A stretch of 64,000 bases of DNA from Wenxinia saemankumensis (GCF_900141735.1 NZ_FQYO01000002.1:124001-188000), one strand, 5' to 3'. Shown: positions 1 to 8,937, counted from the first letter of the stretch. The notes: generated by a model from the letters alone, not told the origin. A program made the numbers and translations.

Positions 1-836
1 TCGGCAAGACGACGCTGGCGCAGATCGTCGCGCGCGAGCTGGGCGTGAACTTCCGGATGACGTCCGGTCCGGTCCTGGCCAAAGCGGGCGATCTCGCCGC
101 GATCCTCACCAACCTCGAGCGCAACGACGTCCTCTTCATCGACGAGATCCACCGGCTGAACCCGGCGGTGGAGGAGGTGCTGTACCCGGCGCTCGAGGAT
201 TTCGAGCTGGACCTCGTCATCGGCGAGGGGCCGGCGGCGCGCACCGTGCGGATCGAGCTGCAGCCCTTCACGCTGGTGGGGGCGACGACGCGGCTGGGCC
301 TGCTGACCACGCCGCTGCGCGACCGCTTCGGCATCCCGACGCGGCTGCAGTTCTATACCGTGGACGAGCTGCACGAGATCGTCACGCGGGCGGCGAAGCT
401 GCTGGGCGCGCCCGCCTCGCCGGACGGGGCGCGCGAGATCGCCGCGCGGGCGCGGGGCACGCCGCGGATCGCGGGGCGGCTGCTGCGCCGGGTGGTGGAC
501 TTCGCCATCGTCGAGGGTGACGGGACGGTCACGCAGGCCATCGCCGACCGGGCGCTGACGCGGCTGGGGGTGGATGCGATCGGCCTCGACGGCGCGGACC
601 GGCGCTACCTGGCGCTGATCGCCGAGAATTACGGCGGTGGCCCGGTCGGGATCGAGACGCTGTCGGCCGCGCTCTCCGAGGCGCGGGACGCGCTGGAGGA
701 GGTGATCGAGCCCTACCTGCTGCAGCAGGGACTGATCCAGCGCACGCCGCGCGGCCGGATGCTGACGCAGGGCGCGTGGCGGCATCTGGGGCTGGAGGCA
801 CCGCGGCCGCCGGGGCAGGGTGCGCTGTTCGACTGA
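1..836 (+). CDS. ruvB: RuvB Holliday-junction helicase (5' end missing)
   Basis: RuvB is the hexameric AAA+ motor that drives branch migration of Holliday junctions with RuvA. The frame is already open at base 3 and starts inside the Walker A motif (GKTTLA), so about 65 N-terminal residues of a usual 340 lie before the window. Visible parts are Walker B (FIDEIHRL, near bases 139-165), sensor 1 (GATTR, near 277-291) and the C-terminal winged-helix region with RTPRGR near the end. The frame ends with TGA at 834-836. An interspersed repeat with strong hairpins follows about 20 bases later. ruvB followed by ybgC and the tol genes is a standard order in alphaproteobacteria. Identity is secure; only the start is unseen. 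Confidence 0.97.
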   Translation, partial: GKTTLAQIVARELGVNFRMTSGPVLAKAGDLAAILTNLERNDVLFIDEIHRLNPAVEEVLYPALEDFELDLVIGEGPAARTVRIELQPFTLVGATTRLGLLTTPLRDRFGIPTRLQFYTVDELHEIVTRAAKLLGAPASPDGAREIAARARGTPRIAGRLLRRVVDFAIVEGDGTVTQAIADRALTRLGVDAIGLDGADRRYLALIAENYGGGPVGIETLSAALSEARDALEEVIEPYLLQQGLIQRTPRGRMLTQGAWRHLGLEAPRPPGQGALFD

Positions 837-855
837 GCGCGGGCGAGCGCACCGG

Positions 856-920
856 GGGAAGGGGGCTCCGCCCCCGCTCGCTGCGCGAGCCCCCCGGAGT
901 ATTTCGGGCAAGATAAGGGG
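856..920 (+). repeat. Interspersed hairpin element, copy A
   Basis: This is copy A of a five-member intergenic family. It holds two small hairpins, GGGGGC-TCC-GCCCCC and GCTCGC-TGC-GCGAGC, followed by the tail GGAGTATTTCGGGCAAGATAAG at 896-917. The first GGGGGCTC can alternatively pair with the later GAGCCCCC, so two exclusive folds are possible. It lies just after ruvB on the same strand and could end the ruvB transcript. It is nearly identical to copy E at 57052-57115; the other copies start near 19950, 29601 and 40256. Confidence 0.8.
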
Positions 921-980
921 CGGGAGGCGCGCGGATGCGGGGCGGTTCGCATCGCGGGCGCGCCGTGATAGGCGGGCGGC

Positions 981-1616
981 ATGGACCACGACACGATCGC
1001 CGCGATGTTCACCGCGCCGGACGGCGCCTTCCGTTTCGCCCGCTGGCGGCGGCCGCTCGCCCCCGTCGTCTTCGGCGTGGACGAGGCCACGCTTGCCGCC
1101 TTTCACGGCGCGTTCCGGGCGCTCTGCACCCTTGCGGGGCGCGACATGGCCGAGACCGATCCCGAGCTCGGCTCGAACGTGATGGTCTTCTGCTGCCGCG
1201 ACTGGGCGGAGCTCGACGCGGTGCCCGATCTCGACCGGCTGGTCGGCACGCCGGAACTCGGCGCGCGGCTGGAGGCGGCGGGGGCGGACCGGTTCCGCGC
1301 CTTCCGCTTCGAGGCGGACGGGGCGATCCGGGCCTGCTTCGTCTTCCTGCGGATCGACGAGGCGGCGGGGATGGAAGCGGCGACGCTGGCGCTGGGCGAG
1401 ACGGCGCAGATCATGCTCGCCTTCGCCGAGGGCGCCTTCGCGGGGGCCTCGCCGCTGGCGCTGCTGCCGGACGGGCGCGCGGTGCTGCGCCCCGAGATCG
1501 GCGCGCTGATCGCGGCGGCCTACGATCCCGTCCTTCCCGATGCCTCGGAGGCGACGGAGACGGCGTTGCGGCTGGCGGCCCGGATCGCGGCCGGGCCGGG
1601 GGGCGCAGGCGGGTGA
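981..1616 (+). CDS. Hypothetical protein between ruvB and ybgC
   Basis: I do not recognise a named family. The 211-residue product has no signal peptide or clear membrane segment and looks like a soluble mixed alpha/beta protein. Its middle contains short runs resembling a small alpha/beta domain (for example SNVMVFCCRDW) and its C-terminal quarter is Ala-rich helix. Its stop overlaps the GTG start of ybgC (GTGA), so the two are probably translationally coupled and it belongs to the head of the ybgC-tol transcript. The ATG at 981 has only a weak GGCGGGCGG-like ribosome site. Codon use matches the neighbours. It is a credible gene because the frame is intact and the overlap is tight, but its function cannot be stated. 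Confidence 0.8.
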   Translation: MDHDTIAAMFTAPDGAFRFARWRRPLAPVVFGVDEATLAAFHGAFRALCTLAGRDMAETDPELGSNVMVFCCRDWAELDAVPDLDRLVGTPELGARLEAAGADRFRAFRFEADGAIRACFVFLRIDEAAGMEAATLALGETAQIMLAFAEGAFAGASPLALLPDGRAVLRPEIGALIAAAYDPVLPDASEATETALRLAARIAAGPGGAGG

Positions 1617-2062
1617 CGGGCCCCGCGCCGCATCGCTTCGAGACGCGGGTCTGGTACGAGGACACGGATCTCGGCGGGATCGTCTACCACGCCAATTACC
1701 TCAAGTTCATCGAGCGCGCCCGCTCCACCTGGGTGCGCGAGCTCGGCATCGACCAGAACGCGCTGCGGGCGTCGGGCCGGGCCTTCGCGGTGGCGGAGCT
1801 CGCGGCCCGCTTCCTCGCCCCCGCGCGGCTGGACGACGTGCTCGTCGTCACCACGCGGGCGATCGAGGTTCGTCCGGCGCGGATGGTCCTCGACCAGCGC
1901 ATCGCGCGGGGGGAGGTGCCGCTCTTCTCGGCGGAGGTCACGCTGGTCTGCCTTGGCCCCGGCGGCCGGCCCGTGCGGCTGCCGGGGACGCTGCGCGCGC
2001 TCGGCCCTGTCGCGGGCGGGGGAGGCCCGCCCGCGACAGGGGCGGCGCAAACGCGCTCGTGA
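1613..2062 (+). CDS. ybgC: YbgC acyl-CoA thioesterase
   Basis: YbgC is a 4-hydroxybenzoyl-CoA-type hotdog thioesterase of the Tol-Pal cluster that hydrolyses acyl-CoA in the cytoplasm. The 149-residue product has the family start, with RVWYEDTDLGGIVYHANYL near residues 11-29, including the catalytic Asp (YEDTD) and the HANYL motif. The GTG at 1613 is chosen as start because it gives the usual length and overlaps the TGA of the preceding gene; the longer open frame upstream is antisense-like GC sequence. It lies directly before tolQ, as in most Gram-negative bacteria. The C-terminal 20 residues are Gly/Pro-rich and add nothing recognisable. Confidence 0.93.
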   Translation: MTGPAPHRFETRVWYEDTDLGGIVYHANYLKFIERARSTWVRELGIDQNALRASGRAFAVAELAARFLAPARLDDVLVVTTRAIEVRPARMVLDQRIARGEVPLFSAEVTLVCLGPGGRPVRLPGTLRALGPVAGGGGPPATGAAQTRS

Positions 2063-2150
2063 TCGCGCACCGCATTGGATTTCGCGCCGTCGATGCGGTA
2101 TGAGCGCACGGAACGGGCCCGTCAGAGGCCCAGCGGTACGGCGGGCAGAG

Positions 2151-2825
2151 ATGGAAACGGCAGCAGACTACACGATGTGGGCGCTCTTCGCCCGCGCGAC
2201 GATCATCGTGAAGATCGTCATGCTTCTCCTCATCGCGGCCAGCATCTGGTGCTGGGCGGTGATCGTGGACAAGTGGATCCAGTATCGCAGGGCGCGGGCC
2301 GAGGCGGCGCGGTTCGACCGGGCCTTCTGGTCGGGCGAGCCGCTGGACGAGCTCTTCGAGGAGATCGGGACCACGCCCACCGGGTCGAGCGAGAAGATCT
2401 TCGCCGCCGGGATGATGGAATGGCGCCGCTCGCACCGGCAGGATGGCGGGCTGATCGCCGGGGCGCAGGCGCGGATCGACCGGAGCATGGACGTCGCCAT
2501 CGCCAAGGAGACCGAGCGGCTGCAGAAGGGCCTGCCGGTCCTCGCCACCGTGGGCTCGACCGCGCCGTTCGTCGGCCTCTTCGGCACGGTCTGGGGCATC
2601 ATGAACGCCTTCATCGAGATCGCCGAGGCGCAGAACACCAACCTCGCCGTCGTCGCGCCCGGCATCGCCGAGGCGCTGCTCGCCACCGGCCTGGGCCTGA
2701 TCGCGGCCATCCCGGCGGTCATCTTCTACAACAAGCTCTCGGCCGACGCGGATCGGATCGCCTCCGGCTACGAGGCCTTCGCCGACGAGTTCTCGACCAT
2801 CCTTTCCCGCCAGCTGGACAGCTGA
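2151..2825 (+). CDS. tolQ: TolQ inner-membrane motor protein
   Basis: TolQ forms with TolR the proton-driven motor that energises TolA and draws the outer membrane inward during division. The product has 224 residues and three membrane segments: near residues 15-38, and two after residue 130, the latter including the signature run LPVLATVGSTAPFVGLFGTV that lines the proton path. The ATG at 2151 is taken as start, giving a normal TolQ N-terminus; an earlier in-frame start at 1953 would only add ybgC antisense-like residues. A possible promoter (TTGGAT at 2075, TATGAG at 2099, spacing 18) lies in the 88-base gap before it. tolR starts 4 bases after the stop. Confidence 0.96.
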   Translation: METAADYTMWALFARATIIVKIVMLLLIAASIWCWAVIVDKWIQYRRARAEAARFDRAFWSGEPLDELFEEIGTTPTGSSEKIFAAGMMEWRRSHRQDGGLIAGAQARIDRSMDVAIAKETERLQKGLPVLATVGSTAPFVGLFGTVWGIMNAFIEIAEAQNTNLAVVAPGIAEALLATGLGLIAAIPAVIFYNKLSADADRIASGYEAFADEFSTILSRQLDS

Positions 2826-2828
2826 GCC

Positions 2829-3299
2829 ATGGGCGCGGGGGTCATGAAATCGGGCGATGGGGGGGGCGGCAACCGCCGCCGGCGCCGGGCGCGCCGCACC
2901 CAGCCCATGGCGGAGATCAACGTCACGCCCTTCGTCGACGTGATGCTGGTGCTGCTCATCATCTTCATGGTGGCGGCGCCGCTGCTGACGGTGGGCGTGC
3001 CGGTCGACCTGCCGCAGACCGAGGCGAACGCCCTGCCGATGGACCAGGAGGAGCCGCTGACCGTGACCGTCACGAATGACGGCGGCATCCAGATCCAGAC
3101 CACCGAGGTCAGCGAGGACGAGCTGGTCGAGCGTCTGACGGCGATCGCGGCCGAGCGGACCAGCGACCGCGTCTTCCTGCGGGCCGACGGGGCAAATTCC
3201 TGGGACACCGTGGCGCGGGTGATGGGGCTGCTCAACGGCGGCGGCTTCTCGAATATCGGGCTGGTGACGGACCTCGCGACGACCCCGCGGGCGGAGTAG
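2829..3299 (+). CDS. tolR: TolR/ExbD energy-transducing protein
   Basis: TolR is the single-pass partner of TolQ, using the proton gradient through a membrane Asp and binding peptidoglycan with its periplasmic domain. The 156-residue product has a basic N-terminus (RRRRARRTQ), then INVTPFVDVMLVLLIIFMV, in which the Asp is the conserved proton-carrying residue, then a periplasmic ExbD/TolR domain. An internal ATG at residue 7 could be the true start. The gene sits 4 bases after tolQ and 7 before tolA, so the motor genes are co-translated. Nothing is missing relative to the family. Confidence 0.96.
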   Translation: MGAGVMKSGDGGGGNRRRRRARRTQPMAEINVTPFVDVMLVLLIIFMVAAPLLTVGVPVDLPQTEANALPMDQEEPLTVTVTNDGGIQIQTTEVSEDELVERLTAIAAERTSDRVFLRADGANSWDTVARVMGLLNGGGFSNIGLVTDLATTPRAE

Positions 3300-3306
3300 G
3301 GCGGCC

Positions 3307-4554
3307 ATGGCATCGGCGGGCACCATTGTCTCGGCCAGCGGGCACACGGTCCTGATCGGCTGGCTGCTGGTCGGCTGGGGCCTGCAGCACGAGCCGCTGG
3401 ACTTCGAGGTGACCGAGGTGTCGGTCGTGTCGGGCGCGGAATACGACGCGCTGGTCGCCGCCACGGCGCCGCAGCCCTCGCCCGAGCCGAGCGTGGTCCA
3501 GCCCGAGGCGGAGCCGGCCCCCGAACCCGCCCCCGAACCCGCCCCGGTCGCCGAACCGGAGCCCGAGCCCGAACCGGCGCCGCCGGAACCCGAGCCCGAG
3601 CCGGCCCCGCCCGAGCCCGAGCCCCCCGCGCCCGAGCCGCCGACCCCCGAGCCCCCCGTTCCGGCGCCGCCGCAGGATCCCCTGCCCGAAGCGGTGCCCG
3701 ATCCGCTGCCCCCGGCCGAAGTGACGGATGTCGCCCCCGAGATCGCGCCGCCCGCGCCCGAGACGCCCCCCGCCGGCGCGCCGGACCTGACGGCCGCGCT
3801 GCGCCCGATCCCGCGGCCCGCGCCGCGCGTCGCGCCCGAGGCGGCGCCGGCCCCGCCCCCCGACGCGGCGCCGGACCAGGCCGTCTCGCAGGAGGCGACC
3901 CCGACCCCCGAGCCGGAGGCCGAGATCGTCGAGGACGAGCCGGAGGAGACGGCGCCGGAGGAGGCGACGACCGAGATCGTGACCGAGGCCGAGACGCCCG
4001 CGGGCGGCGCCCCGACCACGGCCCCGCGCCCCCCGGTCCGGCCCGCGCGGCCGGCCCCGCAGGTGGCCGAGACGCCGGCAGAGACGCCCGCCGAGACCCC
4101 GGCAGAGACCACGGCCGCCTCGTCCGAGAACGTGCGGGTCGAGGACGCGACGATCGACGACCTGATCGGCTCTCTCGCCGGCGATCCGGCACCGTCCGAG
4201 ACCGCGTCCTCCGCCGCGCCGGCCAACCAGGGGCCGCCGATGACGGGGGCGGAGCGCGATGCCTTCCGCCTCGCCGTGCAGGCCTGCTGGAACGTCGATG
4301 TCGGCTCCGAGGCGGCGAGCGTGACCGTGACCGTCGCCTTCGAGCTGACGCCCGACGGGCGCGTCGTCGGCAACGCGGTGGAGCGGATGGGCGCGAATGG
4401 CGGGTCCGGCGCCGCGGCCGACGCCGCCTACGAGGCGGCGCGGAGGGCGGTGCTGCGCTGCCAGGGCGACGGGTTCGACCTGCCGGCCGACAAGTATGCC
4501 CAGTGGCGGCTGGTCGAGATGACGTTCAATCCCAGCCAGATGCGCATCCAGTGA
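3307..4554 (+). CDS. tolA: TolA with acidic proline-rich rod
   Basis: TolA links the TolQR motor in the inner membrane to Pal/TolB at the outer membrane. The 415-residue product has a short N-terminus with one membrane segment. SASGH there matches the S-x3-H motif by which TolA and TonB contact their motors. From about residue 55 to 275 it is an extended rod of Pro-Glu and Ala-Pro repeats (PEPEP runs, then PAETPAET), not the Ala/Lys helix of E. coli TolA. The last 100 residues form a TonB/TolA C-terminal fold with two cysteines (ACWNV and LRCQG) that probably form a disulfide. Position and both ends make the identity firm. Sequence similarity in the rod will be low. Confidence 0.93.
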   Translation: MASAGTIVSASGHTVLIGWLLVGWGLQHEPLDFEVTEVSVVSGAEYDALVAATAPQPSPEPSVVQPEAEPAPEPAPEPAPVAEPEPEPEPAPPEPEPEPAPPEPEPPAPEPPTPEPPVPAPPQDPLPEAVPDPLPPAEVTDVAPEIAPPAPETPPAGAPDLTAALRPIPRPAPRVAPEAAPAPPPDAAPDQAVSQEATPTPEPEAEIVEDEPEETAPEEATTEIVTEAETPAGGAPTTAPRPPVRPARPAPQVAETPAETPAETPAETTAASSENVRVEDATIDDLIGSLAGDPAPSETASSAAPANQGPPMTGAERDAFRLAVQACWNVDVGSEAASVTVTVAFELTPDGRVVGNAVERMGANGGSGAAADAAYEAARRAVLRCQGDGFDLPADKYAQWRLVEMTFNPSQMRIQ

Positions 4555-4655
4555 CGTTTGCCGCTGCCCCCGCCGGCCGCATCGCGGCGCCGATGGCCCC
4601 CCGCCGGGGACCGGCCGCCGCCGCCGATCGCTGGCCCGGACAGCCCCGGCCCCAG

Positions 4656-4790
4656 GCGGCCCCGGGCCGCACCCCGGCCGAGGCGGCCCCGGGCGGGCCG
4701 CCGCCCAAGTCGGCCCCGGGCGGGCCGCCGCCCAAGTCGGCCCCGGGCGGGCCGCCGCCCAAGGCGGCTTCGGGCGGGCCGCCGCCCAAG
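4656..4790. repeat. 27-bp tandem repeats between tolA and tolB
   Basis: The 319-base gap between tolA and tolB holds four clean units of 27 bp (4683-4709, 4710-4736, 4737-4763, 4764-4790), preceded by a degenerate unit at 4656-4682. The unit reads roughly CGGCCCCGGGCGGGCCGCCG with a CCCAAG end. In one frame it would encode a nine-residue APGGPPPKS repeat. That frame is continuous with neither tolA nor tolB, and it has no ribosome site, so I treat it as non-coding. The rest of the gap is GC-rich sequence with nothing recognisable. Confidence 0.85.
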
Positions 4791-4873
4791 TCGGCCCAGT
4801 GTCGCAGCCCCCGCTTTCCCGCGCGGTCCGCAGGGTCTATGCCCGCGTCGCCCGCCCTTTCCCCGAGGACACC

Positions 4874-6232
4874 ATGCTCCGACCGATCCTGACCGCCGCC
4901 GCCGGCGCCGCGCTGAGCCTCCTGGCCGCGCTCGCCCTGTCGCTGATGTTCTATGCCGCGCCGGCCGCCGCCCAGGACGGGCCGCTGCGGATCGAGATCA
5001 CGGAAGGCGTGATCGAGCCGCTGCCCTTCGCGGTCCCGACCTTCGAGGTCGAGACGCCGGGGGCCGAGCAGGTGGCCGCCGACATCAGCCAGCTCGTCGC
5101 GCAGGACCTGACGAATACCGGCCTGTTCCGGCAGATCCCGCAGGCCTCGTTCATCTCGACCCCGTCCGGCTTCGCCGCGCCGGTCCAATATGCCGACTGG
5201 CGCGCGATCAACGCGCAGGCGCTGATCACCGGGGCGGTGTCGGTGCAGGGCGACCAGCTGACGGTGAAGTTCCGCCTCTACGACGTCTTCTCGGGGGCCG
5301 AGCTCGGCGCCGGGCAGCAGCTTGCCGGCACGGTGGGCGGCTGGCGCCGGATCGCGCACAAGGTCGCGGACCAGGTCTACAGCCGGATCACGGGCGAGGG
5401 CGGCTATTTCGACAGCCGCGTCGTCTTCGTGGCCGAGACCGGGCCGAAGGGCGCCCGCCAGCAACGTCTCGCGGTGATGGATTACGACGGGGCGAACCTG
5501 CAATACCTGACCGGGTCGGGCGCCATCGTGCTCGCCCCGCGCTTCTCGCCCTCGGGCGACCGGGTGCTCTATACCGACTACACCGGCGGCAGCCCGTCGA
5601 TCTCGCTCCTGCAGGTTTCGGCTCCCGGCGCGCGGCCGGTGCCGACCGCGCCGGGCGAGATGGCCTTCTCGCCCCGCTTCTCGCGCGACGGGCAGCGGAT
5701 GATCTACTCGGTCGCGACGGGCGGCAATACCGACCTGTGGATGACCGACCTCGCCTCGGGCGCGAATACCCGCCTGACCGAGGCCCCCTCGATCGAGACC
5801 TCGCCCAGCTTCAGCCCCGACGGCACCCAGATCGTGTTCGAGAGCGACCGCTCGGGCACGCAGCAGCTCTACATCATGCCGATGGGCGGCGGCGAGCCGC
5901 GTCGGATCAGCTTCGGCGAGGGGCGCTACGGCTCGCCGGTCTGGAGCCCGCGCGGCGACCTCATCGCCTTCACCAAGCAGAATGCGGGCCGCTTCCATAT
6001 CGGCGTCATGCGCACTGACGGCTCGGAGGAGCGGCTGCTGACCGCCTCGTTCCTGGACGAGAGCCCGACCTGGGCCCCGAACGGCCGCGTGCTGATGTTC
6101 ACGCGCGAGACCCAGGGCGAGACCGGCGGGCCGTCGCTCTACACCGTCGACATCTCGGGTCGGAACCTGCGGCAGGTGACGACGGGCACGCAATTCGCCT
6201 CCGACGCCAGCTGGGGGCCGCTCCAGCCCTGA
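4874..6232 (+). CDS. tolB: TolB periplasmic beta-propeller
   Basis: TolB is the periplasmic partner of Pal and TolA. The 452-residue product starts with a signal peptide (MLRP followed by a hydrophobic stretch ending in AAPAAAQ, cleavage near residue 34). An N-terminal alpha/beta domain follows ([16 protein letters not shown]), then a six-bladed WD40-like beta-propeller with repeated SPDG and SPSGDR turns. The ATG at 4874 is preferred over an upstream GTG at 4799 because it places the signal peptide at the very N-terminus. The gene is in order between tolA and pal. Length and motifs are normal for the family. Confidence 0.96.
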   Translation: MLRPILTAAAGAALSLLAALALSLMFYAAPAAAQDGPLRIEITEGVIEPLPFAVPTFEVETPGAEQVAADISQLVAQDLTNTGLFRQIPQASFISTPSGFAAPVQYADWRAINAQALITGAVSVQGDQLTVKFRLYDVFSGAELGAGQQLAGTVGGWRRIAHKVADQVYSRITGEGGYFDSRVVFVAETGPKGARQQRLAVMDYDGANLQYLTGSGAIVLAPRFSPSGDRVLYTDYTGGSPSISLLQVSAPGARPVPTAPGEMAFSPRFSRDGQRMIYSVATGGNTDLWMTDLASGANTRLTEAPSIETSPSFSPDGTQIVFESDRSGTQQLYIMPMGGGEPRRISFGEGRYGSPVWSPRGDLIAFTKQNAGRFHIGVMRTDGSEERLLTASFLDESPTWAPNGRVLMFTRETQGETGGPSLYTVDISGRNLRQVTTGTQFASDASWGPLQP

Positions 6233-6260
6233 CGGCGCTTCCCCCGCGGAGGCCCCCCGT

Positions 6261-6284
6261 GTTAACCGTTCGGCATCGATGCCG
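6261..6284. promoter_or_regulatory. Palindromes in the tolB-pal gap
   Basis: Two palindromes lie in the 75 bases before pal: GTTAAC at 6261-6266 and CGGCATCGATGCCG at 6271-6284, a perfect 14-bp dyad. GTTAAC contains a TTAA half-site of the kind used by CtrA, but no second half at the standard spacing is present. The dyad could be an operator or a small RNA hairpin in the pal leader. This rests on sequence symmetry only. Confidence 0.35.
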
Positions 6285-6307
6285 CGCCCCCATCTGCGAG
6301 ACCTGAC

Positions 6308-6850
6308 ATGAAATCGACCCTCCTCGTCGCCGTTCTCGGCCTCACGGTCGCCCTCTCGGCCTGCACCCGGCCCGACCGCTTCGGCGGGGCGGGCGCGAAC
6401 GGGCCGCTCGACCCGAACGCGGCGGCCGGCCTCAACGGCGCGGGCGGCATCGACACCGGCGCGCTCGGGGCCAACAATCCGGCCAGCCCGGAATACTTCA
6501 ACCAGACCGTCGGCGACCGCGTCTTCTTCCAGGTCGATCAGTCGACCCTGACGGCGCAGGCGATGCAGACGCTGGACGGGCAGGCGCAATGGCTGCTGTC
6601 GAACGCGAACTACACCGCGATCATCGAGGGCCATGCCGACGAGCAGGGCACGCGCGAGTACAACGTCGCCCTGGGCGCGCGCCGCGCCAACGCCGTGCGG
6701 GAATACCTGATCTCGCGCGGGGTGCCGGGAACCCGCCTGCGCACCGTGTCGTATGGCAAGGAACGCCCCGTGGCCGTCTGCTCGGACGAGAGCTGCTACA
6801 ACCAGAACCGCCGGGCCGTCACGGTGATCTCGATCGCCACAATCGGCTGA
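6308..6850 (+). CDS. pal: Pal peptidoglycan-associated lipoprotein
   Basis: Pal anchors the outer membrane to peptidoglycan and binds TolB and TolA. The 180-residue product starts with a lipoprotein signal peptide ending in the lipobox LSAC (Cys19), followed by a Gly/Asn-rich linker and an OmpA-family peptidoglycan-binding domain. That domain has the run EGHADEQGTREYNVALGARR, whose Asp and Arg bind meso-diaminopimelate. The last domain also holds two Cys (VCSDESCYN). It is correctly placed between tolB and cpoB. The 75-base gap upstream holds two palindromes and may allow extra expression of this abundant protein. Confidence 0.97.
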   Translation: MKSTLLVAVLGLTVALSACTRPDRFGGAGANGPLDPNAAAGLNGAGGIDTGALGANNPASPEYFNQTVGDRVFFQVDQSTLTAQAMQTLDGQAQWLLSNANYTAIIEGHADEQGTREYNVALGARRANAVREYLISRGVPGTRLRTVSYGKERPVAVCSDESCYNQNRRAVTVISIATIG

Positions 6851-6893
6851 TCGCGCCGGGCGGGCGCGCAGCCCCGATCCGAGGAGTTTCCGC

Positions 6894-7718
6894 ATGAGGT
6901 TCGTCCGCAGGTCCATCGTCGCCCTCGCCCTTGCCTGGCCGGGGCTCGCCCCGGCGCAGGATGCCCAGACCCTGGCCGACATCCGGGGCGAGCTGACCGG
7001 GCTCCTCGGCCAGCTCGACGGGCTGCGCTCCGAGTTGCAGGCGACCGGGGCCACGACGCCGAGCGCCGGCGGCAACACCGCGCTCCAGCGGCTCGACGCG
7101 CTCGAGGCGCAGGTGCAGCGCCTGACCTCCAAGGCCGAGGAACTGGAGTTCCGGATCAACCGGGTCGTCACCGACGGCACGAACCGGATCGGCGACCTCG
7201 AATTCCGGATCTGCGAGATCGAGCCCGGCTGCGACATCGGCGCGCTGGGCGACACCCCTCCGCTCGGCGGTGTCGATGTCGAGGCCCAGGTGCCGACGCC
7301 CGCGCCCAGCCAGGAGACGGGCGGCCCGGCGCTGGCCATGTCCGAGCAGACCGATTTCGACGCGGCGCAGGCGCTGTTCGACAGCGGCGACGGCGTCGGC
7401 GCCGTGGCGGCGCTGGACCGGTTCCTCGCCACCTATCCCGGCAGCCCGCTGACGGCGCGGGCGCAGCTGCTCCGCGGCCGCGCGCTGGAGCAGTCGGGCG
7501 AGCTCTCCACCGCCGCCCGCGCCTATCTCGAGGCCTTCTCCGGCGCGCCGGACGGCGGGACCGCGCCCGAGGCGCTGTTCCGGCTCGGCGCGACGCTGGG
7601 CGCGCTCGGCCAGGTGCAGGATGCCTGCGTGACGCTGGGCGAGGTGGGCAACCGCTTCCCGGGGTCCGAATACGAGGGGCAGGCCCGCGCCACCATGACC
7701 CAGCTTGCCTGCGGCTGA
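6894..7718 (+). CDS. cpoB: CpoB/YbgF Tol-Pal coordinator
   Basis: CpoB (YbgF) is a periplasmic protein that coordinates Tol-Pal constriction with peptidoglycan synthesis. The 274-residue product has a signal peptide (RRSIVALALAWPGLAPAQ), an N-terminal coiled coil at about residues 25-100 (heptad-like IRGELTGLLGQLDGLRSELQ) and C-terminal TPR repeats from about residue 150 (FDAAQALFDSGD, then repeats ending in a ThrMetThrGln region). Two Cys near residues 104 and 110 lie between the domains. A good ribosome site (GAGGAG) precedes ATG 6894. Its end overlaps the possible TTG start of tilS. Confidence 0.93.
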   Translation: MRFVRRSIVALALAWPGLAPAQDAQTLADIRGELTGLLGQLDGLRSELQATGATTPSAGGNTALQRLDALEAQVQRLTSKAEELEFRINRVVTDGTNRIGDLEFRICEIEPGCDIGALGDTPPLGGVDVEAQVPTPAPSQETGGPALAMSEQTDFDAAQALFDSGDGVGAVAALDRFLATYPGSPLTARAQLLRGRALEQSGELSTAARAYLEAFSGAPDGGTAPEALFRLGATLGALGQVQDACVTLGEVGNRFPGSEYEGQARATMTQLACG

Positions 7719-8937
7719 GCCGCTGCCCCGGCGTTTCGCCGGGGCAATGGGCGATCTCACCGGGCCGGACTTCCCCGCCGGCCTCTGCCTCGCCGTGTCG
7801 GGCGGCGGCGATTCCATGGCGATGCTCCATCTGGCGGCGGGCTGGGCCCGGCCGATGGGAATCGGCCTGCGCGTCGCGACCGTGGATCACGGCCTGCGGC
7901 CAGAGGCCGCGGCCGAGGCGGCGCTGGTGGCGGACGAGGCGCGCGGCCTAGGCCTGCCGCACGAGACCCTGCACTGGAACTGGGACGGGCAGGGCAACCT
8001 GCAGGACGCCGCCCGCCGCGGCCGCCACGCCCTGCTGGGGGCGTGGGCGGGGGGCGCCGGAGTCCTATATGCCCATACGCAGGACGACCAGGCCGAGACG
8101 CTGCTCCTGCGTCTCGCGCGCGGGTCGGGGGTCGACGGTCTGTCGGGCATGGCGCCACGGACGCACCTCGCCGGCCTGACGGTCCTGCGCCCGCTGCTGG
8201 ATGCGACGCGGGCCGAACTGCGCCACTACCTGGCGACGCTGCGTATTCCCTTCGTCGACGATCCGTCCAACGACGATCCTGCTTATGACCGGGTCCGCGC
8301 CCGCGCCGCGCTCGAGGCGCTGGCCCCGCTCGGCCTGTCGCGCGCGCGGCTGGCCGCGACGGCGGGACGGATGGCCCGCGCCCGTCGCGCGCTCGAGGCC
8401 CGCGCGCACGAGGCGGCGCGGGCCCTGCTGCGCCCGGCGCGGCCGGGCCTGCTGCGACTGGACCGCGACGGGCTCGCAGCGCTGGATCCCGAGACCAGGC
8501 TGCGGCTGCTGGCCGGGGCGCTGCGCCACGTCGCCTCCGCCCCCTACCGCCCGCGGGAGGAGGCGCTGGCCTCTGCCGTCGACCGCGCCCTGTCCGGCGG
8601 TACGGCGACCCTGCACGGCGCGATGCTGGTCCCGCGGGAAGCCGATCTCTGGATCGGGCGCGAGGCGCGGGCGGTGGCGGATCTCTCCGTCCCGGCGGAG
8701 GCGGGCGCGCGATGGGACGGCCGGTGGGCCCTGGCCGCGCCGCATCCGGGCGCCGCCATCGCCGCCTGGGGCGCGGACGCGGCCCCGGACGAGGCGCCCC
8801 GCCGCCTCTGCGCCGCGCTGCCCTGCCTGCGCGTGGACGGGCAGGTCGTCCACCCGCCGCCGGGGGCGGACGGTCCGGTCTGGATCGCCGAACGCTCTCC
8901 CCACGGGGACTTTCCGGCGATCCTGACCGGCAATTGA
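7705..8937 (+). CDS. tilS: TilS tRNA(Ile)-lysidine synthetase
   Basis: TilS modifies cytidine 34 of the tRNA-Ile that reads AUA, using ATP and lysine. The product has the PP-loop ATP-binding motif SGGGDS near residue 32, followed by VDHGLRPEA and AHTQDDQAETLLLRLARGSG, which hold the family's His and Asp residues. The C-terminal half is poorly conserved, as is usual outside the catalytic domain. The TTG at 7705 overlaps cpoB by 14 bases; an ATG at 7747 would also keep the whole catalytic domain, so the start is open. In many proteobacteria tilS lies directly before ftsH, as here. Confidence 0.92.
   Translation: MPAAEPLPRRFAGAMGDLTGPDFPAGLCLAVSGGGDSMAMLHLAAGWARPMGIGLRVATVDHGLRPEAAAEAALVADEARGLGLPHETLHWNWDGQGNLQDAARRGRHALLGAWAGGAGVLYAHTQDDQAETLLLRLARGSGVDGLSGMAPRTHLAGLTVLRPLLDATRAELRHYLATLRIPFVDDPSNDDPAYDRVRARAALEALAPLGLSRARLAATAGRMARARRALEARAHEAARALLRPARPGLLRLDRDGLAALDPETRLRLLAGALRHVASAPYRPREEALASAVDRALSGGTATLHGAMLVPREADLWIGREARAVADLSVPAEAGARWDGRWALAAPHPGAAIAAWGADAAPDEAPRRLCAALPCLRVDGQVVHPPPGADGPVWIAERSPHGDFPAILTGN

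Noticed and set aside
4683-4790. Possible CRISPR array
   Set aside because: The 27-bp units are directly tandem with no spacers, and no cas genes are nearby.
4503-4892. Frame over the tolA-tolB gap encoding APGGPPPKS repeats
   Set aside because: It begins inside tolA in another frame and has no ribosome site; the repeat is better seen as non-coding tandem DNA.
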